DNA from: DATMRS01 sp035566015
Lineage (GTDB): Bacteria; Pseudomonadota; Alphaproteobacteria; Sphingomonadales; Sphingomonadaceae
Assembly (NCBI GenBank): GCA_035566015.1
Contig: DATMRS010000006.1
Coordinates: 186,001 to 250,000 of the forward strand
DNA length: 64,000 nucleotides
Direction of reading: 5' to 3'
In this document: positions 8,376-16,131 of the stretch, in pieces
Position numbering within the stretch: the stretch's first letter is position 1
How the letters are laid out: every line of letters begins with the position of its first letter
Program-made: the position numbers and the translations under genes
The notes under the pieces: model-generated
The model's input: only the letters and a program-made list of their open reading frames with translations
What the model was told of the DNA's origin: nothing
Database searches by the model: none

Positions 8376-9469
8376 CGGCCCTCACGCGCGGGCCGCTGGC
8401 GGGCGTCCGGATCATCGAGATCGCGGGGATCGGCCCACTGCCGTTCGCGGGCATGCTGCTGGCGGATTTGGGCGCCGATATCCTGCGGATCGATCCGCCG
8501 CGTCCGCGCGAATTGCAGAGCGCCGACGCCGACGGGCGCGATCCCGTTATGCGCGGCCGCGCGGCGATGACGCTGGACCTGAAGACCGATGAGGGCCGCG
8601 ATCGCCTGCTCGGCCTCGTCGCGGTCGCCGACGTGCTGATCGAGGGGTTGCGGCCGGGCAAGATGGAAGCGCTCGGGCTCGGCCCCGGCGCCTGTTTCGC
8701 CCGCGCGCCACACCTCGTTTACGGCCGTTCGACCGGCTGGGGGCAGACCGGCAGCCTCGCCGCCTCGGCCGGACATGACCCCAATTATGTGAGCTATACC
8801 GGCGCACTAAGCTGGCTGGGCGCGAGTGGCCGGCCGGCGATGCCCCCTTTCGGCCTGGTCGGCGATACCGCGGGCGGCGCGCTCTATCTGGTGGTCGGCG
8901 TGCTCGCCGCACTTCACCACGCCCGCGCGACGGGCACGGGACAGGTAGTGGACGCCGCGATCATGGACGGCACGCTATCCCTGATGACGGGCCTCTATGC
9001 GATGCAGGATCGCGATCCCGCCGAACGCGCGCGGTGGCACGCGACGATGGGCGGCTCCTGCCCCTTCGCCACACTCTATGAAACGGCGGATGGCGGCTTC
9101 ATGGCGGTGTGCGCGCTCGAAAGCCGCTTTTACGCGCAATTTGTGGAGGGGTTGGGCCTCGACGCGAAGGCGCTGCCGCCGCGCGGCGACATGGCGCACT
9201 GGCCCGCGCTGCGCGAGCAATTCGCCCGCAGTTTTCGCGCGAAGCCCCGCTCCCATTGGGAACAGATCTTCACCGGCACCGATGCCTGCGTGACCGCTGC
9301 CCTGTCGATCGAGGAAGCGCGCGATCATCCCATCAATGCCGCGCGCGGTGCCTTCGCGAACGGCATTCCGGCGGCGGCGCCGCGCTTTTCGGTGACGGCA
9401 ACGGGCCACGCCCCGCAAGGGCTGGCCGCCGATGCGATGATCGAACGGTGGCAAACCGGTTCGGGCTAG
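8372..9469 (+). CDS. CaiB/BaiF family III CoA-transferase or alpha-methylacyl-CoA racemase
   Basis: A 365-residue family III CoA-transferase-fold protein. The N-terminus LAGVRIIEIAGIGPLPFAGMLLADLGADI (read in parts) is diagnostic. GHDPNY (His135) and GDTAGGALY (Asp165) are 30 residues apart, matching the His/Asp catalytic pair of alpha-methylacyl-CoA racemase (His126/Asp156 in the mycobacterial enzyme), so a racemase is favoured over a transferase. The start at 8372 forms an ATGA overlap with marR. It would act on the CoA ester made by the synthetase of the divergent operon, for example epimerising a 2-methyl-branched acyl-CoA. The length is typical of the racemase branch. Confidence 0.88.
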   Translation: MTALTRGPLAGVRIIEIAGIGPLPFAGMLLADLGADILRIDPPRPRELQSADADGRDPVMRGRAAMTLDLKTDEGRDRLLGLVAVADVLIEGLRPGKMEALGLGPGACFARAPHLVYGRSTGWGQTGSLAASAGHDPNYVSYTGALSWLGASGRPAMPPFGLVGDTAGGALYLVVGVLAALHHARATGTGQVVDAAIMDGTLSLMTGLYAMQDRDPAERARWHATMGGSCPFATLYETADGGFMAVCALESRFYAQFVEGLGLDAKALPPRGDMAHWPALREQFARSFRAKPRSHWEQIFTGTDACVTAALSIEEARDHPINAARGAFANGIPAAAPRFSVTATGHAPQGLAADAMIERWQTGSG

Positions 9470-9472
9470 GCG

Positions 9473-9889
9473 TCAGAAGACGCCATTGTCGTTGAGCGGG
9501 TCGGCCGGCACGGACTGGGCCGCGTCCCAATGCTCGGCGATGCGGCCGTCCTCGATGCGGAAGATGTCGACCACCGCATTGCCCCGGTCGCCGGGATTGA
9601 TGATGACATGGACATGGCCGATCACGAAATCGCCGTCGACGAACAGCCGCTTCACATGATGTTCCGCGCCGGGCGACTTCGCCTTGGCCCAATCGAGAAA
9701 GCGCTTCAGCCCCTCCGCGCCCGTCGTCGCCATCGGACTGTGCTGGATATAGCCGGGCAGGAAAAAGTCGTCGACGCGCGTTGAATCGAGCGGTTGCAGC
9801 ACATGTTCATACACATTGCGGACAAGCGCGAGGTTCGCTTCCTCCTCCGCCGAACGCGCACGTGTCGGCTCGTTTTTGAGATTGAACAT
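9473..9889 (-). CDS. NTF2-like SnoaL-family protein
   Basis: A 138-residue NTF2-fold protein related to SnoaL-like aldol-condensing cyclases. It shows the N-terminal helix EEANLALVRNVYEHVLQPLD, the YIQHSP motif, and strands ending in VVDIFRIEDGRIAEHWD, a near-universal signature of this subfamily. The start at 9889 is set by GGAGGAGG 7 nt upstream; translation from further upstream would include a stretch without similarity. It ends 3 nt from the convergent CoA-transferase and follows the flavoprotein gene by 67 bp on the same strand, so it is probably co-transcribed with it. Function is unknown; small hydrolases or isomerases are possible. Confidence 0.85.
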   Translation of the reverse strand: MFNLKNEPTRARSAEEEANLALVRNVYEHVLQPLDSTRVDDFFLPGYIQHSPMATTGAEGLKRFLDWAKAKSPGAEHHVKRLFVDGDFVIGHVHVIINPGDRGNAVVDIFRIEDGRIAEHWDAAQSVPADPLNDNGVF

Positions 9890-9956
9890 GGGCGCCCCTC
9901 CTCCGCAAAATCGCGCGCCTATTCGATGGGAAGCGGCGCGCGATGTCAACGCAGGC

Positions 9957-11531
9957 TCACGCGTCGCGATAGGCGCGCGGCCAGATTCCCTGCTTGCCGG
10001 GGGACAGCACGCCGTTGGGATCGAGCGCGTCCTTCAGCCGCTCGTTGAAGCGACGCTGCGCATGATCGTTGAAATCATATTGGTCGGCGACCAGGTCCAT
10101 GAAGTCCAGGTGCGAGCGATATTCGCCATAGCCCAGCTTCGCGGCGGGCGCGACCAGCGCCTTGCACGCGTCATAGGCGGCCGACGCCTGCGCCTCATTT
10201 TCGGTATCGAACACCACCAGCCCGACATGGATCATGCTGCGCCGGCTGACGATGATGACACCGCTATAATCGAGCCCCGCCTCATTGAGGCCGGTGCGCA
10301 CCAGATCGCGCAGCGCAGCGCCGTCACGCCCGGTGATCGGGGAGGCGCAGGAAAAGCCGATATGGCCGCCCTTTTCGCCGCCATACCAGCGCGTCATGCG
10401 ATCGAGGTCCATGCTCGGGATGCCCGCCTGCACCCGCTCATGCGGGTTGGTGAATTCGGGCAAGGCGCGCCCGTCATATTTGGAGAAAGTCACCTCCGCG
10501 CCGGGTATCGAGCCGAAGGCGTCAGCGACGATCTCGCGCTGGCGCTCGACGATCCGCTCGTCGCCGTAGAGGGCGAACCGCATCACCCAGCGGCCGAGCC
10601 CCGGCTGGCGGGCGATCTCCTCGATCACCGCCTCGGGGATCGGCCCCGCGCCTGTGTACCATTGCTCGCGTCCGGTGAAGGCGGACATGGCGCAGACCGC
10701 GTTGATGATCATCGGCTGATTGGGGATCGTGCCGTCCATCATCAGCGGTCGCAGCTTTTCCAGCAGCAGTTCGAGGTCGCTGTCGCGCCGCAGCGTGAGC
10801 CAGCCCGGCATGTAGCATTCGGGCGGCGGCATCAGCCATAAGCCCATCTTCGTCACGATGCCGAAGTTCGATTGCATGAACAGCCCGTCCGCGCTGGGGC
10901 CGCAGCCGCGCCGATAGACCTGCCAGGCCTTGGCGTTGGCCATCGCGCCCATGCCGGTGCGCAACACCTCGCCGTCGGCGAGCACCACCTCCATGCCGCA
11001 CTGGTTCGCGACATGGTCGCCGAACGGCGTATAGCCCATGCCATGGTCGAGCGTGTTGCCGACGACACTCCCCCAGCCGAGATCGGGAACCGACATCCAC
11101 AGGCGCGATCCGGTCGATCGCAGATGTTCGTAGAGATCGAAGAAGCTGACCCCCGGCTCGACGAGCGCATAGGCCGATTCCTCATTCACCTCGATCACCC
11201 GGTTCATGCGCCGGAGGCTGAGGACGAGCGAGCCCGACAGGCGCGGCGCCGCGCCGCCATAACCGTTGTTGCGGCCCTGCGAACTGGTCCACACCGGCAG
11301 CTTATGCTCATTGGCCACGCGCAGCACCGCCTGTACCTCCTCCACCGAGGAGGGCATGACGACGGCGGACGGCTCGAACCGCCGCCAGTCGCGATGCGCG
11401 AAAGGATCGCGGAACGTGGCGACATCCTGCGCCCCGGTGAGGCATCCTTCCGGCCCGAGCAGCGCGCCGAGCTGCGCGATCGCGGCCTCGATCCCGGCGT
11501 CCGACAGCGCCACCTGTTCCCGATCGGCCAT
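9957..11531 (-). CDS. FAD-dependent oxidase/dehydrogenase of the vanillyl-alcohol oxidase / 4-cresol dehydrogenase family
   Basis: A 524-residue flavoprotein. The N-terminal FAD-binding half shows PSSVEEVQAVLRVANEHKLP and VWTSSQGRNNGYGG. The C-terminal half ends with GYGEYRSHLDFMD, RFNERLKDALDPNGVLSPGKQGIWP, very close to the VAO/PCMH subfamily. The Tyr471-Arg472 pair matches the substrate-phenolate Tyr/Arg pair of vanillyl-alcohol oxidase. An MIHVGLVVF segment lies where VAO carries its covalent-FAD histidine. The ATG at 11531 has AGGAG with 6-nt spacing; an ATG at 11537 has none. Likely substrates are para-alkylphenols. No cytochrome c subunit, as in 4-cresol dehydrogenase, is adjacent, so an oxidase or another electron acceptor is possible. 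Confidence 0.9.
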   Translation of the reverse strand: MADREQVALSDAGIEAAIAQLGALLGPEGCLTGAQDVATFRDPFAHRDWRRFEPSAVVMPSSVEEVQAVLRVANEHKLPVWTSSQGRNNGYGGAAPRLSGSLVLSLRRMNRVIEVNEESAYALVEPGVSFFDLYEHLRSTGSRLWMSVPDLGWGSVVGNTLDHGMGYTPFGDHVANQCGMEVVLADGEVLRTGMGAMANAKAWQVYRRGCGPSADGLFMQSNFGIVTKMGLWLMPPPECYMPGWLTLRRDSDLELLLEKLRPLMMDGTIPNQPMIINAVCAMSAFTGREQWYTGAGPIPEAVIEEIARQPGLGRWVMRFALYGDERIVERQREIVADAFGSIPGAEVTFSKYDGRALPEFTNPHERVQAGIPSMDLDRMTRWYGGEKGGHIGFSCASPITGRDGAALRDLVRTGLNEAGLDYSGVIIVSRRSMIHVGLVVFDTENEAQASAAYDACKALVAPAAKLGYGEYRSHLDFMDLVADQYDFNDHAQRRFNERLKDALDPNGVLSPGKQGIWPRAYRDA

Positions 11532-11627
11532 ATCCATCTCCTGTCCTGCGCCCGTTCGCGGCGGTTCGTCGCCAGCATATCGGAGGACAGGGAACGGCCG
11601 TTTGGTTCTGCGTGCAATCCCGCTGGG

Positions 11628-12575
11628 TCAGGAGTGCACCGGGCCGCGCGCACCCGACGGACTGGTGCCGAAGCGCGCCCGAAAACGCTTGGCGAAATGC
11701 CCTGGATCGAGGAAGCCACATCGCAGCGCAATCTCGCCGACGGGCAGCGACGCATGGCGCGGATCGGCCAGTATCACGCGGGCGCGGTCGAGCCGCTCGG
11801 CTATCAGATGCCGGCCGAAGCTGCCCCCTTCGCGCGCGAAGAGCAGATGGAGATAGCGTTTGGAAATACCCGCCGCCGCCGCCGCGTTGTCGGGAGTGAA
11901 ATCGGGATCGTGCGCCCTGTCGCGAATGATCTGGAGAAGCCGGGCGAACATGCGCCGATCGGTCCTGGACGGCGGATCCGGCGGGGTGCAGGCGAGGACA
12001 AGCAGGCTGGCGATCTGATCGGCCACCGCGCCGCTCGGCAGCGCAAGCCGGTCGAGCCCGCCGACCTCGAGTTGCGCGAGCATCGCCGACAGCGCGAGCC
12101 CCCAGCCGCGCGCGCCATCGATCCGCCGCCCGGTGAGCGCAACCGGATCGGCCGCCCAGCGGGCAAGCCAGTCATGATCGAGGTTGAGCGTCAGCGCGCA
12201 ACTTTCGGTGGCGTCGAACGCATAGGGCGTCGTGCGATCGAGCAGCACGCAATCGCCCGCGCGCACGACATCCTCGCGCCCATGCTGGCTGAACCGGAAC
12301 GCCCCCGATCGCACGCTGATGAGATCGATCGTCGCCCGCCTCGGCCCGGCGGCGATGCACCGCCGCGTCCGCCGCACCGATTGCGGCCCCGCCTCCACCT
12401 TGCTCAGAATCGAGGGGCCGAACGGCCCCTGCTCAATCCGGGCGTAAAAATCGGGCGCGGAAGAACCTATGTCGAGCGCGAAAAGCGACTGCCCGACGAC
12501 CGCGCGCCACCGATCGAGCGCACGCTCGCCGACAGCGTCAGCGGTGGACCAGGCCGACCGGTTCATCGTCCGCAC
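11628..12575 (-). CDS. AraC-family transcriptional regulator
   Basis: A 315-residue regulator. The N-terminal ligand-binding region contains the AraC_binding_2-like segment GREDVVRAGDCVLLDRTTPYAF. The C-terminal AraC/XylS DNA-binding domain has two helix-turn-helix units, visible as DNAAAAAGISKRYLHLLFAREG and EIALRCGFLDPGHFAKRFRARFG (read in parts). The GTG at 12575 is preceded by AAGGAGGG; an in-frame ATG at 12566 is an alternative. It lies 96 bp upstream of the flavoprotein gene in the same orientation and is its probable activator. Proteins of this subfamily often respond to aromatic compounds. Confidence 0.9.
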   Translation of the reverse strand: MRTMNRSAWSTADAVGERALDRWRAVVGQSLFALDIGSSAPDFYARIEQGPFGPSILSKVEAGPQSVRRTRRCIAAGPRRATIDLISVRSGAFRFSQHGREDVVRAGDCVLLDRTTPYAFDATESCALTLNLDHDWLARWAADPVALTGRRIDGARGWGLALSAMLAQLEVGGLDRLALPSGAVADQIASLLVLACTPPDPPSRTDRRMFARLLQIIRDRAHDPDFTPDNAAAAAGISKRYLHLLFAREGGSFGRHLIAERLDRARVILADPRHASLPVGEIALRCGFLDPGHFAKRFRARFGTSPSGARGPVHS

Positions 12576-12676
12576 ATCCCTCCTTCCCGAAAGCCGGTCG
12601 AGTCTACAGCGATTTGTTCTTATCCGGAACCTGCTGTTCGGCGGCGACTTCGCGAAGCTGCGCTGACGGCTGAATC

Positions 12677-12823
12677 CGTGCTCCCTGTCGACAATATTCC
12701 ACTATATCGGGACATGCGCGTCACTACGTCTATTGGCGCAAATTCAGTAACGGCGTGATCGGCATCATGACCATCCTGCACGAGCGGATGCATCTGATGG
12801 ATCGGTTCCGCGAAGGCAGCGAG
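12677..12823 (+). pseudogene. ParE/RelE-type toxin remnant, frameshifted
   Basis: The sequence 12722-12823 encodes HYVYWRKFSNGVIGIMTILH followed by ERMHLMDRFREGSE, which resembles the conserved C-terminal half of ParE-family toxins. The preceding residues NIPLYRDMRV, which fit the family just before HYVYW, are in a different frame, so there is a frameshift near 12720. There is no recognisable N-terminal half, no stop in the expected place (the frame runs on into the antisense of the HAD gene) and no antitoxin gene. It is read as a decayed fragment of a toxin-antitoxin locus. The similarity judgement is from memory of the family and needs a database search. Confidence 0.5.
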
Positions 12824-12853
12824 TGCTGGCGAACAGGCCAACGCTTGGCAGCT

Positions 12854-13672
12854 TCAGCCTTTCGCGATCGCCGGCAGGATATAGGTTTCGATCGCGTGGG
12901 CGACGCCGTCCTCCTCGTTCGACGTTGTCACATGATCGGCGGCGGCCTTCACCGCGTCGGGCGCCTGCCCCATTGCGATCGACAGGCCTGCCTGCGCGAA
13001 CATCGGCAGGTCATTGTCCATGTCGCCGATCACCGCGGTGGCGCTCAGCGGAACGCCGATCAGGTCGGCCAGCGCGATAACACCATCGCCCTTGTTCGCC
13101 TGCGTGTGAGTGATGTCGAGATAATAAGGCTGGGAACGGAGGATCGTCACCGCATGGCCCGCCGCCGACCTTACCTCCGCCTCGACGGTATCGAGCGCGC
13201 CGGACACGTCGCTGACCGCCACCATCTTGTCGATCGCGGGCAGGAGATCGGCGAAATTGTCGCGGACCACCGGGTCCTGTCGCGAGGCGATCCGCTCCCG
13301 CGCGACATGGGGATTGCCCGGATCGGCAACGAACCAGCGCCCGCGCGCGAACACCCAGGGCGTCACGTCCGGCCGCGACAGCATCGGCAGGACCGTGTCG
13401 GCAATCTGCCGGGGCACCTGCCAGTCGATCAGTATATCGCCGTTGCTGCGGAACAGCGTGCCGCCGTTGAAGGCAGCGAGCGGGCTGTCGCTGCCCAGTT
13501 CCTTGGCAAGCCAGCCGATGCCGCTTGGCGGACGGGCGCTGATGAGGGCGAGCGGCACGCCCGCCTCTATGACACGCTGGCCAGCGGCGCGGACGGCATC
13601 GGACAGGCTTTTGTCCTGTCGCACCAGCGTCCCGTCTATGTCGCAGACGAGCAGGCGGATTGGATCGGCCAC
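12854..13672 (-). CDS. Cof-type HAD-IIB hydrolase
   Basis: A 272-residue haloacid-dehalogenase-superfamily phosphatase of the Cof/YbhA type. Motif I is CDIDGTLV (nucleophile Asp and acid/base Asp), motif II is in LISARPPSG, and motif IV is VIGDMDNDLPMF, with a large C2B cap between. The start is a GTG at 13672, only 4 bp after the zwf stop, making it the last gene of the pentose-phosphate operon. Cof-type enzymes act on sugar phosphates or pyridoxal phosphate. Its position suggests a sugar-phosphate substrate, but the reaction is not determined by the sequence. Confidence 0.88.
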   Translation of the reverse strand: MADPIRLLVCDIDGTLVRQDKSLSDAVRAAGQRVIEAGVPLALISARPPSGIGWLAKELGSDSPLAAFNGGTLFRSNGDILIDWQVPRQIADTVLPMLSRPDVTPWVFARGRWFVADPGNPHVARERIASRQDPVVRDNFADLLPAIDKMVAVSDVSGALDTVEAEVRSAAGHAVTILRSQPYYLDITHTQANKGDGVIALADLIGVPLSATAVIGDMDNDLPMFAQAGLSIAMGQAPDAVKAAADHVTTSNEEDGVAHAIETYILPAIAKG

Positions 13673-13676
13673 CGCC

Positions 13677-15137
13677 TTATCCGATCCGATGCCAGCAGCG
13701 CCCGTCGCTCGCCATCAGCGCGTCGGCGCCGACGGGCCCGGTGCTGCCGGCGGTATAGGGCTCGGGCTCGCCGCCCTCGGCCCAGAGATCGAGCAGAGGC
13801 TGCACGACCTCCCAGCCCAACTCCACCATGTCGGCGCGCTGGAATAGCGACTGATCGCCGTTCAACACGTCGTAGAGCAGGGTTTCATAGCCGGTGCTGC
13901 GGGCCAGCCGGAAATGATCGGCATAGCGGAAATCGAGCGTCACCGCCGCGGTATCGACGATCGGACCTGGCCGCTTGGCGAGGAAATCGAGCGTGATGCC
14001 CTCGTCCGGCTGGATCTGGAGGATCACTTTGTTGGGGGGCAGCTTCTCGACATCGGTATCACGGAACAGCGCGAGCGGCACCGGTTTGAAGGTGACGACC
14101 ACCTCGGTGTCGCGCGCGGCAAGCGCCTTGCCAGTCCGCAGATAGAAAGGCACGCCCGCCCAGCGCCAGCTATCGATGAACAGCTTGTACGCCACATAGG
14201 TTTCCGTGCGGCTGTCGGGCGCGACATCGGGTTCGGCGCGATAATCGCACACGGCACGATCGCCGATCTTGCCGGCCCGATATTGGCCGCGCACGGCATC
14301 GTCGCGCGCCTCCTCCCGCGTCGGCACGCGCACCGCATCGACCACCTTGGCTTTCTCGTTCCGCAGCGCCTCGGCATCGAAGGAGTTGGGCGGCTCCATC
14401 GCCACCATCGCGAGGATCTGGAGAAGATGGTTCGGCACCATGTCGCGCAGCGCGCCGGCCGTATCGTAGAATTTGCCCCGCCGTCCCACGTCCACCGTCT
14501 CGGCGGCGGTGATCTGGACATGATCGATATGATTGCTGTTCCATATCGATTCGAGGAAGGTGTTGCCGAACCGCGCGACCATGATGTTGCGCACGGTTTC
14601 CTTGCCGAGGAAATGATCGATCCGATAAATCTGCCCCTCGGCCGCGACGCGCGCGAGACGCGCGTTCAGCGCCTTCGCCGAGGCGAGATCGTGGCCGAAC
14701 GGCTTCTCGACGACGATCCGGCGATAGCCGTCCTTCTGGTCCAGCAGCCCCGCCTTGGCGAGGCTCTCGGCAAGCGGCCCGAAGAAGCGCGGTAAGGTCG
14801 CGAAATAGAAGACCACATTGCCGCCCGGCAGCGCCTTCTTCAGCGCCTCGAAGAGGCCACGATCGGTGAAATCGCCGCGCAGATAGCGGATGCGCGTGTC
14901 CAGCCCGTGCCACGCGCCGTCTTCAAGGAACTCGGAAAGCGATTTGCGGACGCTTGCATCATCGCCCTCGCGAATGTCGACGCCGAGGATCGACAGGCCC
15001 TCGTCGATCAACCCGTCGCGCGCGAGATTGACGAGCGAGGGAATCAGCAACCGGCGGGACAAGTCGCCGGTGATGCCGAGAATCACCAGTGTCGCAGGAT
15101 CGGGAACGGGCGGGCGCGGCGGTTCGCCTTCGCTCAT
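13677..15137 (-). CDS. zwf: Glucose-6-phosphate 1-dehydrogenase
   Basis: A 486-residue enzyme oxidising glucose 6-phosphate to 6-phosphogluconolactone with NADP+, the entry step of the oxidative pentose phosphate and Entner-Doudoroff routes. The nucleotide-binding motif appears as [15 protein letters not shown] (usual form GASGDLAxRKL). The active-site signature [11 protein letters not shown] (substrate lysine, catalytic His region) and [11 protein letters not shown] near the C-terminus are clear. The start at 15137 overlaps the gnd stop as ATGA (15134-15137); although the frame stays open further upstream, similarity to G6PDH begins here. It is internal to a leftward operon with the other pentose phosphate genes. 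Confidence 0.97.
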   Translation of the reverse strand: MSEGEPPRPPVPDPATLVILGITGDLSRRLLIPSLVNLARDGLIDEGLSILGVDIREGDDASVRKSLSEFLEDGAWHGLDTRIRYLRGDFTDRGLFEALKKALPGGNVVFYFATLPRFFGPLAESLAKAGLLDQKDGYRRIVVEKPFGHDLASAKALNARLARVAAEGQIYRIDHFLGKETVRNIMVARFGNTFLESIWNSNHIDHVQITAAETVDVGRRGKFYDTAGALRDMVPNHLLQILAMVAMEPPNSFDAEALRNEKAKVVDAVRVPTREEARDDAVRGQYRAGKIGDRAVCDYRAEPDVAPDSRTETYVAYKLFIDSWRWAGVPFYLRTGKALAARDTEVVVTFKPVPLALFRDTDVEKLPPNKVILQIQPDEGITLDFLAKRPGPIVDTAAVTLDFRYADHFRLARSTGYETLLYDVLNGDQSLFQRADMVELGWEVVQPLLDLWAEGGEPEPYTAGSTGPVGADALMASDGRCWHRIG

Positions 15138-16111
15138 TGCGGAATCTCGACATGGCCGCCGAAGCCGAAGCGCATCGCCGACAGCAGCTTGTCGCCGAAG
15201 GTGGTATCGACACGGCTGCGATATCGGGCAAAGAGCGCGGCGGAGAGGACATAGGCGGGCACCGCCTCCTCCATCGCCGCCTCCACCGTCCAATGACCTT
15301 CGCCTGAATCGGCGACGTTCCCGGTATATTCGTCGAGGTAACGATCCTTCGCCAGCGCAGCGGCGGAGAGATCGAGCAGCCATGAGGAAATGACGCTCCC
15401 GCGCCGCCACACCTCGGCGACGTCGGGCAGGTTGAGCGTGTAGCGCTCCTCCTCAGGCAGCAGCTCGGACGCCTTGGTTTTGAGGATATCGAAACCCTCG
15501 GCATAGGCCTGCATCAGGCCATATTCGATGCCGTTATGGACCATCTTGACGAAGTGCCCCGCGCCGGCCGGCCCGGCATGGATATAGCCGCGCTCGGCCC
15601 GATCATCGGCAGCATCGCGCCCCTTGGTGCGCGGGATATTTCCAAAGCCGGGGGCGAGCGTCGAAAAGATCGGGTCGAGCCGGCGGACAATCTCCTCCTC
15701 GCCGCCGATCATCATGCAATAGCCGCGCTCCAACCCCCAGACGCCGCCCGAGGTGCCGACATCGACATGATGCACGCCCTTCTCCGCGCAGGCTTTCGCG
15801 CGCTGGATGTCATGCTTGTAGAAGCTGTTGCCGCCGTCGATCAGCACGTCGCCCCGGCTCACCATGCCTGTCAGCGCCGCGATCGTGTCCTCGGTCGGCT
15901 TGCCCGCCGGCAGCATGACCCAGATGGTGCGCGGCTGATCCAGCTTGGCGACCACATCCTCCAGCGATCCGGCGGTCGTCACCCCTTCGCCGGCCAGCTC
16001 CTTCATCGCATCGGCGTCGCGATCGAAGGCGACGATCTCATGGCCGCCGCGCATCAGCCGGCGCGCGATATTGCCGCCCATGCGGCCCAGCCCGATCAAT
16101 CCCATTTGCAT
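15134..16111 (-). CDS. gnd: 6-phosphogluconate dehydrogenase (decarboxylating), short form
   Basis: A 325-residue enzyme, much shorter than the ~470-residue dimeric form and matching the short YqeC/GndA-type dehydrogenase that is often NAD-linked. It converts 6-phosphogluconate to ribulose 5-phosphate and CO2. It shows the N-terminal Rossmann [16 protein letters not shown], the substrate-binding [22 protein letters not shown] (in parts) and the catalytic-lysine motif [13 protein letters not shown]. It lies 20 bp downstream of tal-pgi and overlaps zwf. Together with zwf it gives the oxidative branch, except for the lactonase. Confidence 0.96.
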   Translation of the reverse strand: MQMGLIGLGRMGGNIARRLMRGGHEIVAFDRDADAMKELAGEGVTTAGSLEDVVAKLDQPRTIWVMLPAGKPTEDTIAALTGMVSRGDVLIDGGNSFYKHDIQRAKACAEKGVHHVDVGTSGGVWGLERGYCMMIGGEEEIVRRLDPIFSTLAPGFGNIPRTKGRDAADDRAERGYIHAGPAGAGHFVKMVHNGIEYGLMQAYAEGFDILKTKASELLPEEERYTLNLPDVAEVWRRGSVISSWLLDLSAAALAKDRYLDEYTGNVADSGEGHWTVEAAMEEAVPAYVLSAALFARYRSRVDTTFGDKLLSAMRFGFGGHVEIPQ

Positions 16112-16131
16112 AAGGCAGATACTCCCGATTT

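Noticed and set aside
9473..9949. Upstream start of the second NTF2-like protein at 9949
   Set aside because: GGAGGAGG sits 7 nt before the ATG at 9889, and the extra 20 residues have no similarity to the family.
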